Part shown: in pieces, positions 18,423 through 26,497 of the stretch
How the letters are laid out: the number at the start of each line of letters is the position of its first letter
Position numbering within the stretch: position 1 is the first letter of the stretch
Position numbers and translations under genes: made by a program
The notes under the pieces: generated by a model
Database searches by the model: none
What the model was told of the DNA's origin: nothing
The model's input: the letters and a program-made list of their open reading frames with translations, nothing else
NCBI RefSeq assembly: GCF_028471905.1
Contig: NZ_CP116902.1
Span: 2,640,501 to 2,704,500, forward strand
DNA length: 64,000 nt
From: Aneurinibacillus uraniidurans
GTDB lineage: Bacteria > Bacillota > Bacilli > Aneurinibacillales > Aneurinibacillaceae
Direction of reading: 5' to 3'

Positions 18423-19361
18423 CTATACGAGTGCGAAATGTCCACGCTGGCGCATCAGTTCACGGTGCAGTTCTGGATGTTTCTCGAATGCTTCACGTCC
18501 ATGCAGCCAGAATGTGTTATTAATCATAATCAGGTTGCCTGGTGGCAATTCAAGACCGTGTGTAGCTGGAGAATTCTCCATCGAATCGGACAGTTCTTTC
18601 AGATAGACAGCTTGCTCGATTGTATCTGGGTAAGCAAACTGGTCAATAAAGCAAGCGCACGGTGCATTGTCCTTACGATAGAATGTTGCACGCTGTACAG
18701 TTTTAGCTACGTTTTTGCTCGGTGGAGCTTTGTACGTAATTTTGTAAGCGCCAAGCGGATCTGTACTGAATTTCTCAAGGTCTTCCCAATCGTCGAGGTG
18801 CAGCAGACGGGAACGTCCACCTTTTGCATTTTTCTCGTCCATTTTCATCATAAGAAGCCAGTCAGTCGGCTCATCAACGAATGTACCATCTGTATGCAGT
18901 GTGAACAGGCGGTATGCCTGACGCAGGTATGAATCGCTGTTGTCTGTATCATTAACTGTGAAGCGAGCGTAGAATGTACCAGTCATCGCGTCAAAGTTTG
19001 GAACGCCTACCAGGTGAGTCAAAGCTGTTGCGAATTTTACGTATTCACCTGTATCAGTTGTTTGGCCTTGTACACCGATTGTGAAGCCGCCTGTCGCACG
19101 ATCATGCAGAATGCCACGAAGCGTTTCCAGGAAAGAAGCACCGAACAATTCACGCATTGTATTTGACAGGAGCTGACGGGAATACGGCAGGTATTGAAGC
19201 GATTGCTCACTTGCATCTGCATGTTTTGCAAAGAATTTTGCCAGAAGAGTCTGATCCAGTTCGATATGGTACAGACGCTTGTGCTCCGGATGTGGTTTCA
19301 CCTCGTAGCCTGCTTGTTTTTGTACGAATTTCAGGTCGCGTTCTTGTGTTGCAGTTGTCAT
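18423..19361 (-). CDS. csiD: glutarate 2-hydroxylase CsiD/GlaH
   Basis: CsiD is a non-haem Fe(II)/2-oxoglutarate dioxygenase that turns glutarate into L-2-hydroxyglutarate, coupled to conversion of 2-oxoglutarate to succinate. The 312-residue protein has the facial triad: His and Asp in LHTDGTF and the distal His in FWLHGREAF, followed by the 2-oxoglutarate-binding Arg in ELMRQRG. I start at 19,361, behind GAGGAGGAA; the frame continues upstream into the terminator region. Its transcript probably begins at the sigma-A promoter at 19,603-19,631 and carries a structured leader with an intrinsic terminator. lhgO follows. Confidence 0.95.
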   Translation of the reverse strand: MTTATQERDLKFVQKQAGYEVKPHPEHKRLYHIELDQTLLAKFFAKHADASEQSLQYLPYSRQLLSNTMRELFGASFLETLRGILHDRATGGFTIGVQGQTTDTGEYVKFATALTHLVGVPNFDAMTGTFYARFTVNDTDNSDSYLRQAYRLFTLHTDGTFVDEPTDWLLMMKMDEKNAKGGRSRLLHLDDWEDLEKFSTDPLGAYKITYKAPPSKNVAKTVQRATFYRKDNAPCACFIDQFAYPDTIEQAVYLKELSDSMENSPATHGLELPPGNLIMINNTFWLHGREAFEKHPELHRELMRQRGHFALV

Positions 19362-19384
19362 AAATAATTCCTCCTCGTCCAGGT

Positions 19385-19442
19385 AAAAAAATAAAAGCCA
19401 GTTACACATCTCTGATTTCAGTGACAGAGTGTATAACTGGCT
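19385..19442 (-). terminator. leader terminator (attenuator) directly upstream of csiD
   Basis: On the minus strand AGCCAGTT and AACTGGCT close a long hairpin with an inner ACAC/GTGT step and CTCTG/CAGAG helix, followed by TTTTATTTTTTT. The T run ends 24 bases before the csiD ATG. It is upstream of csiD within a same-strand gene run, so it either ends the gabT-gabD-DUF3870 transcript or acts as an attenuator for csiD. Confidence 0.85.
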
Positions 19443-19444
19443 AC

Positions 19445-19596
19445 GTTTTACGGATGCGCTCTGATCGCTCAGAGTGTGGTAAAACAGGCAGTTTCGTTAT
19501 CATATTGTAAGATGATTGTGAGAAACCAGCCGGTGACAGCCGGGATTCTGGAAGGGGTGATCTTCAGAAGGCTGTGTCCGTTCGCTGTTCTTCTTA
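19445..19596 (-). ncRNA. structured 5' leader of csiD, candidate riboswitch
   Basis: Between the predicted start site (about 19,596) and the terminator, the minus-strand RNA folds by eye into three consecutive hairpins, each with an internal loop. Hairpin 1 is 19,536-19,575 (ACAGCC/GGCTGT plus TTCTG/CAGAA). Hairpin 2 is 19,491-19,526 (GTTTC/GAAAC plus ATCAT/ATGAT). Hairpin 3 is 19,445-19,485 (GTTTTAC/GTAAAAC plus CTCTGA-GCGA-TCAGAG). An intrinsic terminator follows. I matched it to no riboswitch, T-box or protein-binding leader I know. No obvious anti-terminator pairing was found, so ligand control is a hypothesis. Confidence 0.55.
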
Positions 19597-19602
19597 TTTA
19601 TA

Positions 19603-19631
19603 ATCTTACAATACTAGCAACAATCTGTCAA
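19603..19631 (-). promoter_or_regulatory. sigma-A promoter for csiD-lhgO
   Basis: On the minus strand TTGACA and TAAGAT are separated by exactly 17 bases, near-consensus for sigma-A. It lies just after the DUF3870 stop and points at csiD, giving a leader of about 235 nucleotides. Confidence 0.82.
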
Positions 19632-19649
19632 TATTTTTTCGAAACTTTT

Positions 19650-19964
19650 TTACTTTTGTGACAGGAATTGAGTATGCAGATCACGTACAGCCGCGATTAG
19701 CGCATTCTGTGCTTTGCCCCGGTAGTAATCCGTAATCCGGCTGCACAGCTCGTCCACACCGTCTTGCAGGCTGCATCCACGCAGCAGTTGACCGATAAAA
19801 TCACGACCATGCTCGGTCGCCAGCGTGCAGGATGCTTCAATAATGACATGGTATTTCACATCCGCTTCCACCGTAATCGTGAGCGTATCTGAAATGCTGC
19901 GAGCCGCCATTCCTTGCGGCAGTCTTGCATGTCCTGCGATAAAATACGTTTTGCCTGTATACAT
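19650..19964 (-). CDS. DUF3870 protein
   Basis: This small protein of about 104 residues matches the DUF3870 pattern: YFIAGHARLPQG near the start, a central ASCTLATEHGRDFI segment, and the end YYRGKAQNALIAAVRDL. No function is established for the family that I know of. I prefer the ATG at 19,964, with GGAGAG upstream, to the GTG at 19,982. The single conserved Cys in CTLAT, and the location between semialdehyde dehydrogenase and csiD, make an accessory or regulatory role in glutarate/aminovalerate breakdown a reasonable guess. It has no signal peptide or membrane segment. Confidence 0.8.
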   Translation of the reverse strand: MYTGKTYFIAGHARLPQGMAARSISDTLTITVEADVKYHVIIEASCTLATEHGRDFIGQLLRGCSLQDGVDELCSRITDYYRGKAQNALIAAVRDLHTQFLSQK

Positions 19965-19988
19965 GCCTACCACTCTCCGCACTCGTAA

Positions 19989-21437
19989 TTAGTACATGCC
20001 GTCCATGTAGACGGTTTTTACCTGTGTATAGAAGTCAATTGCTGTTTTTCCTTGCTCGCGTGAACCTGTGCTAGAATCTTTGCAGCCGCCGAACGGAACT
20101 TGCGGCTCGGCACCTGCTGTCTCAGAATTCACGTGTACCATGCCTGTCTCCATATCCGCAACAAAGCGGCGGGCAAGCGTAAGGTTATTCGTGCAGATGG
20201 AGCAGCTAAGGCCAAATGGTGTATCATTTGCCAGCTCAACTGCCTCCTCGTAATTTTCAACTTTGAAGAGCGCTACAACCGGTCCGAAAATTTCTTCTCG
20301 TGCAATGCGTGCATCACGGCCGACATTTTCAAAAACGGTTGGTTGTACATAGAAACCGTTCGCGAGTGACGCGTCCGCTGGCACTTCGCCGCCGCACAAC
20401 AGATCTGCTTCTGCTTTGCCTGCTTCAATCATTGACAGTACAGTTGCCTGCTGTGCTTTAGATGCACAAGGTCCCATAAATACATCTGCTTCAAGCGGAT
20501 TGCCCACTTTGAGCGATTTCGTACGCTCTACAAGCGCATCGCGGAACTGCTCGTAAATGCCTGCTTCCACGATCACGCGGCTTGTCGCTGTACATTTTTG
20601 ACCTGTTGAACGGAAAGCACCGCCAATTGTAAGTTCCACAGCTTTGTTGATATCGGCATCTGCCAAAATAACAAGTGGGTTTTTACCGCCCATCTCAAGC
20701 TGAACTTTCTTACCTTTCGCAATGGCTTTCTCCTGAATGTTCAGACCAACGCCATTTGAACCAGTGAAAGAGATCGCCTTGATATCCGGGTTCGTAACAA
20801 TTTCTTCTCCAACAACAGAGCCGCGTCCGTATACGCAGTTTATAACACCAGCTGGAATGCCTGCCTGATGCAAAGCTTCCATTACATAGTTCACACACAT
20901 CGGAGTCTGATCAGCTGGTTTAATTACAACGGTATTCCCGTAGATAAGGGCCGGAGCCATTTTCCATACCGGAATCGCAATCGGGAAGTTCCATGGTGTA
21001 ATCAGACCGATCGGACCAAGCGGAACACGTGTTGTGTACAGGAACGTATCCGCATTCGCTGATGGAATCACATCGCCTACTGGCTGCAGGGATTCTGCTG
21101 CATAGTAGTCGAAGATCGAAGCCGCACGCAGCACTTCACCTTTTCCTTCTGCAAGTGTTTTTCCTTCTTCACGAGTCAGGTCGCGGCCAATCTGCTCTAC
21201 GTTTGCTTTCAAATAATCGGCTGCTTTTTTCAAATACGCGCCACGCTGTGCGTAGGACAATTTTTTCCATGATGCAAATGCTGTTTTTGCAGCAGCAACT
21301 GCTTCGATTACATCGGAAGTCCCGCTAAGCGGGAACTCTCCGATGATATCATTTGTATCGTGTGGGCTTGTGTTAACGCCGTACTCACCAGTCGACGGCG
21401 CTGTCCACTCCCCATTAATGTAGTTATTGTAACGCAT
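19989..21437 (-). CDS. gabD: NAD(P)-dependent (glutarate/succinate) semialdehyde dehydrogenase
   Basis: This 482-residue aldehyde dehydrogenase has the cofactor-binding PWNFPIAIPVWKMAPAL, the general base in LEMGGKNP, and the catalytic Cys in GQKCTATS. The EEIFGPVVA and GGCKDSSTGSREQG segments are close to the 2-oxoglutarate semialdehyde / succinate semialdehyde branch. By location it should oxidise glutarate semialdehyde to glutarate, or succinate semialdehyde to succinate. It follows gabT by 23 bases, with AGGAGGAATATAACC before the start, and precedes DUF3870 closely. Activity on 2,5-dioxovalerate (YcbD-like) is the main alternative. Confidence 0.9.
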   Translation of the reverse strand: MRYNNYINGEWTAPSTGEYGVNTSPHDTNDIIGEFPLSGTSDVIEAVAAAKTAFASWKKLSYAQRGAYLKKAADYLKANVEQIGRDLTREEGKTLAEGKGEVLRAASIFDYYAAESLQPVGDVIPSANADTFLYTTRVPLGPIGLITPWNFPIAIPVWKMAPALIYGNTVVIKPADQTPMCVNYVMEALHQAGIPAGVINCVYGRGSVVGEEIVTNPDIKAISFTGSNGVGLNIQEKAIAKGKKVQLEMGGKNPLVILADADINKAVELTIGGAFRSTGQKCTATSRVIVEAGIYEQFRDALVERTKSLKVGNPLEADVFMGPCASKAQQATVLSMIEAGKAEADLLCGGEVPADASLANGFYVQPTVFENVGRDARIAREEIFGPVVALFKVENYEEAVELANDTPFGLSCSICTNNLTLARRFVADMETGMVHVNSETAGAEPQVPFGGCKDSSTGSREQGKTAIDFYTQVKTVYMDGMY

Positions 21438-21460
21438 TGGTTATATTCCTCCTGCTGCTC

Positions 21461-22789
21461 TTATTTAGAAGCGTCTGCAATCGCAGCTTCAAGAATGTCG
21501 AGACCTTTTTCAAGCTGCTCGTCTGTAATTGTGAGCGGCGGCAAGAAGCGGAGAACGTTGCCGTAGATGCCTGCGCTCAGCGAGATGAGGCCGTTTTTCC
21601 ATGTAGTAGATGTAACGTAAGCTGTTGCTTCTTTGTTCGGCTCTTTCGTTGCACGATCTTTTACAAGTTCCATCGCTACCATCGAACCCATGCCGCGAAC
21701 ATCGCCAATGATTTCGTATTTGTCCATCCAGCTGCGGAATGCGCTTTGCATACGCTCACCGATTACGCGTGCACGTTCTACGAGATTTTCTTCTTCGATA
21801 ACTTCAAGAACTGCAAGACCAGCTGCACATGATACTGGGCTTCCTGAGAATGTACCACCAAGGGAACCTACTCCTGGTGCATCCATCAGTTCTGCACGAC
21901 CTACAACAGCACTCAGCGGCATACCAGCAGCGATTGATTTAGAAAGAGTAGTCAGGTCAGCCGCTACACCGTGGTGCTCCATCGCGAACAGTTTGCCTGT
22001 ACGAGCAAAACCAGCCTGGATTTCATCTGCAATCATGATAATGCCGTATTTGTCGCACAATGCGCGAATGCCTTTAACAAATGTTGCAGACGGAACGATG
22101 AAACCACCTTCACCTTGCATTGGTTCCATGATGATCGCTGCGATGTCATTTGCTGCTGCTTCAGCAAGGAAGAAGCGCTCGATGCTTTCTAGTACTTCTG
22201 CATCCAATTGTTCTGGTGTTACACCATATGGAGCACGGTAGTAGTATGGATATTGGATTTTGTATGTTTCTGGCGCGAATGGTCCGAAACCTTTTTTGTA
22301 AGGTGCTACTTTACTTGTCAGGGACATCGTCATCAGCGTACGGCCATGATATGCACGTTCGAATGAAAGTACACCGGAACGGCCTGTTGCAGTACGTGCG
22401 ATTTTCACAGCGTTCTCAACTGCTTCTGCTCCGCTGTTTGCAAACATTGTTTTCTTTTTGAAGTCGCCTGGTGTTAATTCATTCAGCTTCTCAGCCAATT
22501 CAACATAGCTTTCATACGGCATAACGTGGAAGCAAGGATGAATTACTTTTTCGACTGCATCCTGAACAGCTTTGACTACTTTCGGATGGCAGTGACCAAT
22601 GTTCTGCATCCCGATTCCACCAGCAAAGTCGATCAGTTCATTGCCATCTACGTCTTTAACAAGTGCACCTTTTGCAGATTCGATATAGAGTGGAGTTACA
22701 TGGCCTGGGCCTTGTGCAACTGCATTCTGACGACGTGCATGTAATTCAGTTGATTTTTGTCCTGGCATTGTTTTTGTTTCAGTTGTCAT
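21461..22789 (-). CDS. gabT: 4-aminobutyrate / 5-aminovalerate aminotransferase
   Basis: GabT is a PLP enzyme of aminotransferase class III that moves the omega-amino group of GABA or 5-aminovalerate to 2-oxoglutarate. The 442-residue protein has FANSGAEAVENAVKIAR, the YHGRT segment, the cofactor-binding Asp in IADEIQAGFARTG, and the Schiff-base Lys in LTTLSKSIAAG. I take the ATG at 22,789 because GGAGAG lies seven bases before it. It overlaps the 3' end of the sigma-54 activator gene, so the two are translationally coupled. Since csiD and lhgO follow, 5-aminovalerate is the favoured substrate. Confidence 0.92.
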   Translation of the reverse strand: MTTETKTMPGQKSTELHARRQNAVAQGPGHVTPLYIESAKGALVKDVDGNELIDFAGGIGMQNIGHCHPKVVKAVQDAVEKVIHPCFHVMPYESYVELAEKLNELTPGDFKKKTMFANSGAEAVENAVKIARTATGRSGVLSFERAYHGRTLMTMSLTSKVAPYKKGFGPFAPETYKIQYPYYYRAPYGVTPEQLDAEVLESIERFFLAEAAANDIAAIIMEPMQGEGGFIVPSATFVKGIRALCDKYGIIMIADEIQAGFARTGKLFAMEHHGVAADLTTLSKSIAAGMPLSAVVGRAELMDAPGVGSLGGTFSGSPVSCAAGLAVLEVIEEENLVERARVIGERMQSAFRSWMDKYEIIGDVRGMGSMVAMELVKDRATKEPNKEATAYVTSTTWKNGLISLSAGIYGNVLRFLPPLTITDEQLEKGLDILEAAIADASK

Positions 22790-24515
22790 GTTCATTCTCT
22801 CCATTTCTCGTCCCCAGATATTTGTTCATCTTCCGGACGACGGTTGATTGATTAACCCGAAGTACTTCTGCACATCGGTACGTGTTCTCGTATTTCTCAT
22901 ACGCCATTGCTAGTAACTGGCGTTCCACTTCTTCTACTGCATCCTTAAGCGGACATAATCCTTTGATTTTAACGACTGGCATTGCGTTCATCGTTTTACC
23001 ATCTTTCCAGAGTGTATCTGGAAGATAATGCGGCATGATTTCCATCCCTTCACTTGTAACAACGAGTCGTTCTACCATGTTTTCAAGCTCACGGACGTTA
23101 CCCGGCCAGTCATAGGCGGTCAAAATCTCGACCGTATCTTCATGGAATTGTTTAAACAATCCGTATTTCTTCGTGAATCGTGCAAGGAAATGCTGAACAA
23201 GTGCCGGAATCTCCTCTTTGCGCTGTCGAAGCGGCGGCATTGAGATCGGAATCACATGCAGGCGATAGAACAAATCTTCCCGGAACTTTCCTTCTCGTAT
23301 CAACTGACGCAAATCCTGATTTGTAGCAGCGATGATTCGCGTATCTACGCTCATAAGCTGGTTTCCACCTAGACGGCGGAATGTGTTGTCCTGTAAGAAT
23401 TGCAGTAACTTAACCTGCACATTCAGCGGAACTTCCCCGATCTCATCAAGAAACACCGTGCCACCGTCCGCAATTTCAAGCACCCCTTTTTTAGAGGTAT
23501 GGGCACCGGTAAAGGCACCTTTCTCAAAACCGAACAGTTCAGATTCGATCAGTGTTTCTGGAATGGCTCCGCAGTTAATATGAACAAAATTCCGTTCATG
23601 ACGATGGCTCGAGCGATGTACTTTCTGGGCGATCATGCCCTTACCAACACCAGACTCCCCAATAATCAATACCGTAGAATCAACGTGGGCAATCCGTTCA
23701 GCTAGACGGTATACACTTTGCATCTCGGGCGAGAGCACAACCATATCGTCCGTCGCGCCTCCACCATCCTGCTTAAGCTTCTCTAGTTCACTTCGATACG
23801 CATCAAGCAGACTTTCCGTTGTTTCCAGACGTTTGCGCAAAAGCTCAACTTCTTCGTACTCACGTGAGTTAAAAATAATACGGTGAATACTTCCATCTGG
23901 ATTGAACACCGGATTCCCGATTACATACAGCTTTTTACCGTTTGCTGTTACCTGAATGCCTGATACTTTTTCTTTCTTCTCCAAAATTTCAGGCAATAGA
24001 CTCGGTGTAAAGCCTCCGAGATCCGCAACTTCTGTCGTTTTGCGACCAAGCAACTCTCTAGCTGGCTGGTTGTACAACTGCTCACTTTTGGTACCGGCCC
24101 GAAGAATTCGCCCTTCTCCATCTGTAATCAAAATCTCATCAAACGATGCGTCAAACAGATTCTCCAATTCGAAGTAGGATTCATCTCGGCGCAGCACAAG
24201 AAAATCAGCTACATGCTCTCCAGCTTCGATATACCGCTTCCATTCTCCACGCAAGGAAAACGATGGAAGTTTAATCTGCGTCTCCCAGTACTCGTCACCA
24301 ATTTGACAAAATGATTCATAGGATGAAGAAACAAGCGGCAACACGTCAGATACGTGTTTGCGAATGACATCTTCTTCCGTGTGTAAAAACCACGTTTCCA
24401 GCTCCCCATGCCATCCAATCACAAACCCGTCTGTATTCAGCACAAGCGTACCGTACGGAAGTTTTTCCCATATTTTTTGAAGATTCAGTTTTGTATATGC
24501 TTCCAATGTCCTCAC
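22779..24515 (-). CDS. PAS-domain sigma-54-dependent transcriptional activator
   Basis: The 578-residue protein has two PAS-like sensor segments (about residues 15-120 and 120-225), a coiled-coil linker, an AAA+ domain (about 255-490), and a C-terminal helix-turn-helix (CAEVLRVNQSTVVRKMNKY). The AAA+ part has Walker A (GESGVGKG), the sigma-54 contact loop GAFTGA, Walker B (GGTVFLDEIGE) and the arginine region. The start is probably GTG at 24,515, though the site is weak and nearby starts are possible. It is the first gene of the unit with gabT and gabD, lies behind its own sigma-54 promoter, and presumably senses a pathway metabolite and drives both this unit and the importer. Confidence 0.93.
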   Translation of the reverse strand: MRTLEAYTKLNLQKIWEKLPYGTLVLNTDGFVIGWHGELETWFLHTEEDVIRKHVSDVLPLVSSSYESFCQIGDEYWETQIKLPSFSLRGEWKRYIEAGEHVADFLVLRRDESYFELENLFDASFDEILITDGEGRILRAGTKSEQLYNQPARELLGRKTTEVADLGGFTPSLLPEILEKKEKVSGIQVTANGKKLYVIGNPVFNPDGSIHRIIFNSREYEEVELLRKRLETTESLLDAYRSELEKLKQDGGGATDDMVVLSPEMQSVYRLAERIAHVDSTVLIIGESGVGKGMIAQKVHRSSHRHERNFVHINCGAIPETLIESELFGFEKGAFTGAHTSKKGVLEIADGGTVFLDEIGEVPLNVQVKLLQFLQDNTFRRLGGNQLMSVDTRIIAATNQDLRQLIREGKFREDLFYRLHVIPISMPPLRQRKEEIPALVQHFLARFTKKYGLFKQFHEDTVEILTAYDWPGNVRELENMVERLVVTSEGMEIMPHYLPDTLWKDGKTMNAMPVVKIKGLCPLKDAVEEVERQLLAMAYEKYENTYRCAEVLRVNQSTVVRKMNKYLGTRNGENEHDN

Positions 24516-24560
24516 CCGCTCGCATTCCCCCTCTCACGCTCATTTCGCTTTTATAAAGCT

Positions 24561-24576
24561 AGCAAATACCATGCCA
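24561..24576 (-). promoter_or_regulatory. sigma-54 promoter of the activator-gabT-gabD unit
   Basis: The minus strand reads TGGCATGGTATTTGCT, which fits the -24/-12 consensus TGGCAYRNNNNTTGCW throughout. It sits about 45 bases upstream of the activator gene, so the activator would be autoregulated. Confidence 0.85.
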
Positions 24577-24650
24577 ACCGTAAAAACTTTATAAATCGCG
24601 ATCTATGCGTGAAAGAGGAAAAGAATATAATGCATATTCGCATTATATCG

Positions 24651-24751
24651 TGCATCGAGAGACAGAACAATCGAAATTTACCTACTTGCTACACTATCTC
24701 GAATCTTGCGATGCGATTCGACATCGAAAAAATGCAAAAATACATCGAGAG
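24651..24751. promoter_or_regulatory. candidate enhancer (UAS) motifs upstream of the activator unit
   Basis: Related motifs occur as TGCATCGAGA (24,651), ACATCGAAAAAATGC (24,721) and TACATCGAGAG (24,741), between 75 and 175 bases upstream of the sigma-54 promoter. The same core (GCATCG plus A-rich, then ATGC) recurs upstream of the importer promoter. The distance is usual for activator binding sites of this class. Confidence 0.5.
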
Positions 24752-24757
24752 TGGGTA

Positions 24758-24797
24758 AAAAGAGCCATGCCCTAGGATAAAGGGCAATGGCTTTTTT
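24758..24797 (-). terminator. terminator after the ABC importer operon
   Basis: AGCCATTGCCCT and AGGGCATGGCT form a stem on the minus strand followed by CTTTTT. It starts directly at the end of potC and separates the importer operon from the activator unit. Confidence 0.82.
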
Positions 24798-24799
24798 AT

Positions 24800-25564
24800 T
24801 TACGACTTCTGTCCAGTACGGGAAAATCCTTGTAGAGAAAATAGAAGAACCGTACCAACAATGAGCAGTGTAGAAGCTGCAGCAATTGTTGGATCTACCT
24901 GTGTACGCATGTTTTCCCACATGACAATCGGCAATGTTTTCGTACTAGCCCCTGCGATGAAGATGGAAACAACAACTTCATCCAGCGACGTAATAAAAGC
25001 AAACAGCGCACTTGCCATTACCGCTGATTTAATGAGCGGAAGCGTTACTTTGAAAAACACACCAATCGGGGTAGAACCTAGACTTAATGCCGCTAATTCC
25101 AGATTGCGATCCATTCCTTTCAAGCTAGCCGATATTGTGACAAACACCATCGGAATCGCCAGAATAGAATGAGCGAGCACCAGGCCGGTAATCGTGTTCG
25201 TAAGCTTGTATACGGAAAACGTATGATACATTGCAATCCCGACAACGACGACCGGAATAACCATCGGTGCCACAATTAAATTCGTAAAGATTTTTTTACC
25301 CGGAAATTCCAAGCGTTGGACTGCCATTGATGCCATCGTTCCGATAATCGTCGATACAACAGCCGTCAGCGCCGCAACAGTCAAACTACGCCACAATCCA
25401 TCCATCCACTGCGAATTCTCCAAAAACGCTGTATACCACTTCGTTGAATACGAAGGCGGTGGAAACGTAAACGTAATTTGTGAGCTAAAAGACAGCGGAA
25501 CCAGAACAAGGATCGGCAGCGTAATCAAAAGCATGATAACTCCAACATACAGGCGCAGCCACAT
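24800..25564 (-). CDS. potC: ABC transporter permease (PotC type)
   Basis: This 254-residue inner-membrane permease has about six membrane helices and the EAA loop (LELAALSLGSTPIGVFFKVTLPLI) that docks with the ATPase. It resembles PotC of spermidine/putrescine importers. It starts one base after the potB stop with GAAAGGAGAGA before the ATG. With potA, potB and potD it forms a full importer. Given the catabolic genes next to it, the substrate may be 5-aminovalerate, GABA or a diamine, not necessarily a polyamine. Confidence 0.9.
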   Translation of the reverse strand: MWLRLYVGVIMLLITLPILVLVPLSFSSQITFTFPPPSYSTKWYTAFLENSQWMDGLWRSLTVAALTAVVSTIIGTMASMAVQRLEFPGKKIFTNLIVAPMVIPVVVVGIAMYHTFSVYKLTNTITGLVLAHSILAIPMVFVTISASLKGMDRNLELAALSLGSTPIGVFFKVTLPLIKSAVMASALFAFITSLDEVVVSIFIAGASTKTLPIVMWENMRTQVDPTIAAASTLLIVGTVLLFSLQGFSRTGQKS

Positions 25565-25565
25565 A

Positions 25566-26468
25566 CTATTTCTCTCCTTTCAACAGCGGAGACAGACGTG
25601 CTACCCACGCTGCCAGCCCAAGCAAAATGAGCGTTGTTACAAGCAGAACAACTGAAATAGCGGAAGCCATGCTCCAATTAAGTGTCATCTGGATGTTTTC
25701 CTGAATGAGTTTGGAAATCATCATGTTACCCTGTCCACCAAGCAATGCCGGCGTAACAAAATACCCGATTCCAAGTACAAATACGATCAGCGAACCCGAC
25801 ATAACTCCCGGAAGCGACAACGGCAGAAAAATTTGCATGAATGCTTTCCACGGACGTGCCCCCATTCCCTGGGCAGCCTGTATAAGTCTGCGATCAATCC
25901 CTTCCATAACCGAGTACAAGCTCAGTACCATGTACGGGATCAAAATGTGCGTCATACCAATGACGACACCCATCGTATTGTACATTAACTTAACCGGCTC
26001 CGAGATGAGCCCTGCCGACATCAAAAATTTATTGATGATCCCTTGATCCTGTAGAATAACCGTCCAGGTAAACGTACGAACGAGCAAACTAATCCACAGC
26101 GTAATCATGACAAGCGACAATACAACCTTTTTCCAGCGTTCCGATTCCATAACGACGAGCAAATACGCAATCGGATACGAAATGAAAAGCGTTACGAGCA
26201 TGACAATGAACGATGTTTTCAGCGTGTTCCACAATACCTTTAAATACAGCGGTTCTGTAAATACTTGCTGAAGATACTGCATGGTAAAGCCTTTGTCATC
26301 ATATACGCTTAGCTTCAATACACTTGCCATGGAGTAGTACAGCAGAATCGCTGTATACACAAGCGGGATAAGCAATAATAGCCATTTCAGTCCCGGAATT
26401 TGCACAAGTCGGTTTAGAGGAGGTACCATACCTGGTACCGGTGCCTCTGTATTTACTTTTGTGGACAT
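25566..26468 (-). CDS. potB: ABC transporter permease (PotB type)
   Basis: This is the first permease of the importer, about 300 residues with six predicted helices. The EAA loop is LIQAAQGMGARPWKAFMQIFLPLS. The start is taken at the ATG 26,468 because GAGGGGG lies upstream; the GTG four codons earlier is too close to that site. It lies between potD and potC in a tight operon. Confidence 0.9.
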   Translation of the reverse strand: MSTKVNTEAPVPGMVPPLNRLVQIPGLKWLLLLIPLVYTAILLYYSMASVLKLSVYDDKGFTMQYLQQVFTEPLYLKVLWNTLKTSFIVMLVTLFISYPIAYLLVVMESERWKKVVLSLVMITLWISLLVRTFTWTVILQDQGIINKFLMSAGLISEPVKLMYNTMGVVIGMTHILIPYMVLSLYSVMEGIDRRLIQAAQGMGARPWKAFMQIFLPLSLPGVMSGSLIVFVLGIGYFVTPALLGGQGNMMISKLIQENIQMTLNWSMASAISVVLLVTTLILLGLAAWVARLSPLLKGEK

Positions 26469-26497
26469 CGTGGTGAGCACCCCCTCTATCTTCTTCT

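Noticed and set aside
19612-19631. A sigma-54 promoter ahead of csiD (TGACAGATTGTTGCT).
   Set aside because: The spacing is one base short and the GG element is broken. The same region is a near-perfect sigma-A promoter.
19362-19649. A lysine riboswitch or T-box ahead of csiD.
   Set aside because: The lysine aptamer core and the T-box sequence (GGTGGNACCGCG type) are not present on the minus strand. Only a generic structured leader is supported.
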